DNA of 46,192 nt from Bacteroidaceae bacterium (GTDB lineage: Bacteria; Bacteroidota; Bacteroidia; Bacteroidales; Bacteroidaceae), in contig JAGASY010000063.1 of the NCBI GenBank assembly GCA_017621515.1, forward strand, positions 1 to 46,192, read 5' to 3'. The notes below the pieces were generated by a model. The model was not told the DNA's origin. It saw only the letters and a program-made list of their open reading frames with translations, and ran no database searches. How positions within the stretch are numbered: the stretch's first letter is position 1; every line of letters starts with the position of its first letter. Shown in pieces: positions 44,003 to 46,192 of this stretch. The position numbers and the translations under genes are program-made.

Positions 44003-45547
44003 ATGTTGGCAAAGGTGTATAGTGCAACATTGCAGGGACTGAATGCACTGCCTGTAATGATTGAGGTCAGTGCTACAAACAATGCCCCTATCCGTTTCAG
44101 CATCGTTGGATTGCCAGACAATGCGGTCAGAGAAAGTCAAGACCGTGTGTTGTCGGCACTTCATGTAAACGGTTACAGGATTCCCCAGAAGCAGATTGTG
44201 GTAAATCTTGCTCCGGCCGATGTCAGGAAGGAAGGCTCCGGATTTGATCTCCCTATTGCCATTGGCATTCTGCTTTCGCTTGAACTTATTCATGCTGAGG
44301 ACATATCCAAATACATGTTCGTCGGGGAGTTGGGGCTTGATGGTACGATACAGCCTATAAAGGGTGGGCTTTCCATTGCTATTAAGGCACGCGAACTGGG
44401 TTATGAAGGATTGTTTGTTCCTATGGCGAATGTACGTGAAGCCGCTGTGGTCAACCGTCTGAAAGTATATGGAGTTAATCATATAAATGAAGTTTTGGGC
44501 TTTCTTGGTGGCACAACCATGTTGTATTCTACGGAAGTCGATACCCGGAGAGAATTTTTTGACAGCCAACATAATTTTGACTTTGATTTTGAAGATGTAA
44601 AAGGGCAGGAGAATGTGAAACGTGCATTCGAAGTTGCTGCTGCCGGCGGACATAATCTGATACTTATCGGCAGTCCCGGATGCGGCAAGTCGATGATGGC
44701 AAAGCGTCTGCCTTCCATCCTTCCTCCTCTGTCTCTTGCCGAAAGTCTGGAGACGACTCAAATTCACAGCATTGCAGGCAAACTTAGCAATAACACTTCT
44801 CTTATTAGTGTACGTCCGTTCCGCGCTCCTCATCACACGATAAGTGATGTGGCGCTTGTCGGTGGCGGCAGTGTGTTCATGCCTGGCGAAATCTGTTTGT
44901 CTCACAATGGAGTCCTTTTTCTTGACGAACTGCCGGAGTTTTCACGTTCAGTGCTCGAAACTCTTCGTCAGCCTCTGGAAGATCGCGTAATCACTATCTC
45001 AAGGTCGCGCTACAGTCTTACCATACCATGTTCCTTTATGCTTGTGGCTTCAATGAATCCGTGTCCATGTGGTTATCATAACCATCCTACCCGGAAATGT
45101 GTCTGTACTCCGACTCAGATTCAGCGTTATATGAATAAAATATCCGGTCCGCTCATGGATCGTATCGATATACAGGTGGAGGTGGAAAGTGTTCCCTTTG
45201 AAGACATGGCGAAAGCTCCGAAAGGGGAACCGAGCGCAATGATAATGGAAAGAGTGGTCAGATCCAGAAGGATACAGGAAGACAGATATTCGCAGATAAA
45301 GGGTGTACATTGCAATGCCCAAATGTCCTCTTCGTTGCTTCAGAAATATGCGGCACTTGATGCCGACTGCATGAATATGCTGAGGAATGCTATGACAAAA
45401 CTTAACCTTTCGGCGCGTGCATACGACCGCATATTGCGTGTGGCACGCACTATTGCAGACTTGGAAGGCTCACAGCAGATACAGTCCTATCATCTTGCCG
45501 AGGCTATAGGCTATCGCAGTCTTGACAGAGGGGATTGGACAGAATGA
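44003..45547 (+). CDS. YifB/ComM family Mg-chelatase-like AAA ATPase
   Basis: A 514-residue protein of the YifB/ComM family. The N-terminal Lon-protease-like domain holds FSIVGLPDNAVRESQDRVLSAL (30-51) and VNLAPADVRKEGSGFDLPIA. The AAA core has Walker A (IGSPGCGKSM, about 218-227), Walker B (GVLFLDELPEF, about 306-316) and MNPCPCGYHNHPTRKC (about 352-367). The C-terminal Mg-chelatase_2 domain includes LSARAYDRILRVARTIADLE. ComM homologues act as helicases for branch migration in natural transformation; whether this host is competent is not known. Start codon and length fit the family. Confidence 0.92.
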   Translation: MLAKVYSATLQGLNALPVMIEVSATNNAPIRFSIVGLPDNAVRESQDRVLSALHVNGYRIPQKQIVVNLAPADVRKEGSGFDLPIAIGILLSLELIHAEDISKYMFVGELGLDGTIQPIKGGLSIAIKARELGYEGLFVPMANVREAAVVNRLKVYGVNHINEVLGFLGGTTMLYSTEVDTRREFFDSQHNFDFDFEDVKGQENVKRAFEVAAAGGHNLILIGSPGCGKSMMAKRLPSILPPLSLAESLETTQIHSIAGKLSNNTSLISVRPFRAPHHTISDVALVGGGSVFMPGEICLSHNGVLFLDELPEFSRSVLETLRQPLEDRVITISRSRYSLTIPCSFMLVASMNPCPCGYHNHPTRKCVCTPTQIQRYMNKISGPLMDRIDIQVEVESVPFEDMAKAPKGEPSAMIMERVVRSRRIQEDRYSQIKGVHCNAQMSSSLLQKYAALDADCMNMLRNAMTKLNLSARAYDRILRVARTIADLEGSQQIQSYHLAEAIGYRSLDRGDWTE

Positions 45548-45683
45548 AACATATAAATATCTAAAAGAGAATCAGATTCCGGATTGTGTAGAGTTCTTGA
45601 TGAACCATATTATTCACATTCCTTGCTAAAACAGAATTTGAATACATTGGCTTAAAGCTGCAAAAAAGCACGCTAAAACAACA
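45548..45683. other. Gap between the ComM-family gene and repeat copy D
   Basis: AT-rich DNA without a recognised gene. A frame on the minus strand (45561-45905) runs from the repeat into this gap but is not a supported gene. Confidence 0.4.
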
Positions 45684-46040
45684 ATTTCCAATTTGACAAA
45701 ATGATATTTTCGTCCAAAATGTAAATTTAACACTTGGAGCGATTCTTTTGCCGACGGTGAAAAGACGAAAATTTTGACAGAAAGATAATGTGTTGATAAT
45801 CAATATAATATAGAAATTTTCAAAATGCTCAAAAATTTGTGCCGGACGCAAATTTTTGAGCATTTTGAGTGTTCTGATAATCTGCTGATTATTAGTTTGT
45901 TGCATTGAAATACACCAATTTTATCTCTAAATACCACCTTAGAACCACTCACTTTTAGGTTCTTGTTTGGGCACTCTTCCAAAGGAGTAAATTGTACACT
46001 TCTTAACATTTCACTTGAACCTCAGTGTCTTTTATTTTGA
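45684..46040 (-). repeat. Dispersed non-coding repeat, copy D (truncated)
   Basis: This inverted copy keeps only the right half of the repeat: TTTGACAAAATGATATTTTC, AATTTAACACTTGGAGCG, TGTTGATAATCAATATAA, AACCACTCACTTTTAGGTTC and TACACTTCTTAACATTTCA, in the same order as copy C 32514-32885. It ends at TTTTATTTTGAA (46040), where the GTGCGCTG cluster would begin; the cluster and left half are missing. Confidence 0.8.
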
Positions 46041-46192
46041 AGTAGGATGTTTACTCGTTGGTTGAATTAAAATTTTAATTATTTACAAATGAGAAAGTTG
46101 CGCAATTTACAGATTATTAGTAAATTAGTGGTGACCAAACTACTAAGAACTATTGCTCCGCTTATGCGCAACTTTATAACAAATTTCGTCAG
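46041..46192. other. Right edge with a short open frame and an inverted repeat
   Basis: AAAGTTGCGCA (46094-46104) and TGCGCAACTTT (46165-46175) are perfect 11-base inverted repeats. An open frame begins at ATG 46089 and runs off the window; it cannot be judged from 34 codons. ACTACTAAG near 46139 recalls a block of the dispersed repeat but is too short to weigh. Confidence 0.35.

Noticed and set aside
45561..45905. A 114-codon minus-strand frame near the right edge
   Set aside because: It lies across repeat copy D. Its phrases (FEHFENFYIILIINTLSF) resemble translations of copy A (FECFEKFCIQLIINNLSL), but neither starts nor ends coincide and indels change the frame, so the resemblance comes from shared non-coding DNA.

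Overview
The window looks like chromosomal DNA of a Bacteroidales bacterium, most likely a Prevotella- or Bacteroides-like genus. Several genes have the Bacteroidetes promoter form (TTTG, about 20 bases, then TAnnTTTG), lipoproteins and DUF4369/thioredoxin-like proteins of this phylum are present, and so are characteristic neighbourhoods (pyrE-SRPBCC-argH, dxs-trkA-trkH, xerD divergent from a GNAT gene and aroQ). No tRNA, rRNA, CRISPR array or transposase gene was seen. Genus-level assignment is inference.

Layout. 1-343: the 3' tail of an unidentified gene and a GC-rich intergenic repeat. 344-6309 (minus strand): pyrE, an SRPBCC protein, argH, an aldo/keto reductase broken by an in-frame amber codon, a lipoprotein with four cysteines, and a polysaccharide flippase. 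6330-14980: an 8.65-kb symmetrical block holding two divergent genes for very large secreted paralogs (1115 and 1152 aa). Its arms are inverted repeats that include the leaders, signal peptides, C-termini, terminators and the promoters of the outward neighbours pyrE and dxs. 15000-21168: dxs, trkA, a YhcG/DUF1016 nuclease-like gene lying inside the trkA-trkH pair, and trkH. 22129-31595: a co-directional housekeeping run (LptF/LptG permease, ribBA, a Bax-inhibitor-1 protein, an aminotransferase, a glycosyltransferase, radC, a DUF59 protein, an LpxH-like hydrolase, proC). 31718-35967: a Vat/CatB-type acetyltransferase, a long gene-free stretch, an MFS transporter and xerD. 36181-45547: a GNAT protein, aroQ, pyk, an O-methyltransferase, rbfA, an FtsX-type permease, a TPR/OmpA-like lipoprotein, a thioredoxin-fold lipoprotein without its cysteines, and a ComM-family ATPase.

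The most unusual features are non-coding. A roughly 690-bp dispersed repeat occurs four times in gene-free gaps (10294-10984, 21244-21925, 32514-33197 inverted, and 45684-46040 truncated and inverted). It carries a central cluster of GTGCGCTG-type motifs in opposing orientations and a conserved TTGATTATCAA-like palindrome, has no conserved reading frame, and lacks a transposase. The large inverted block with shared promoters is the second main observation. All alignments here were made by eye; no searches or folding programs were run.
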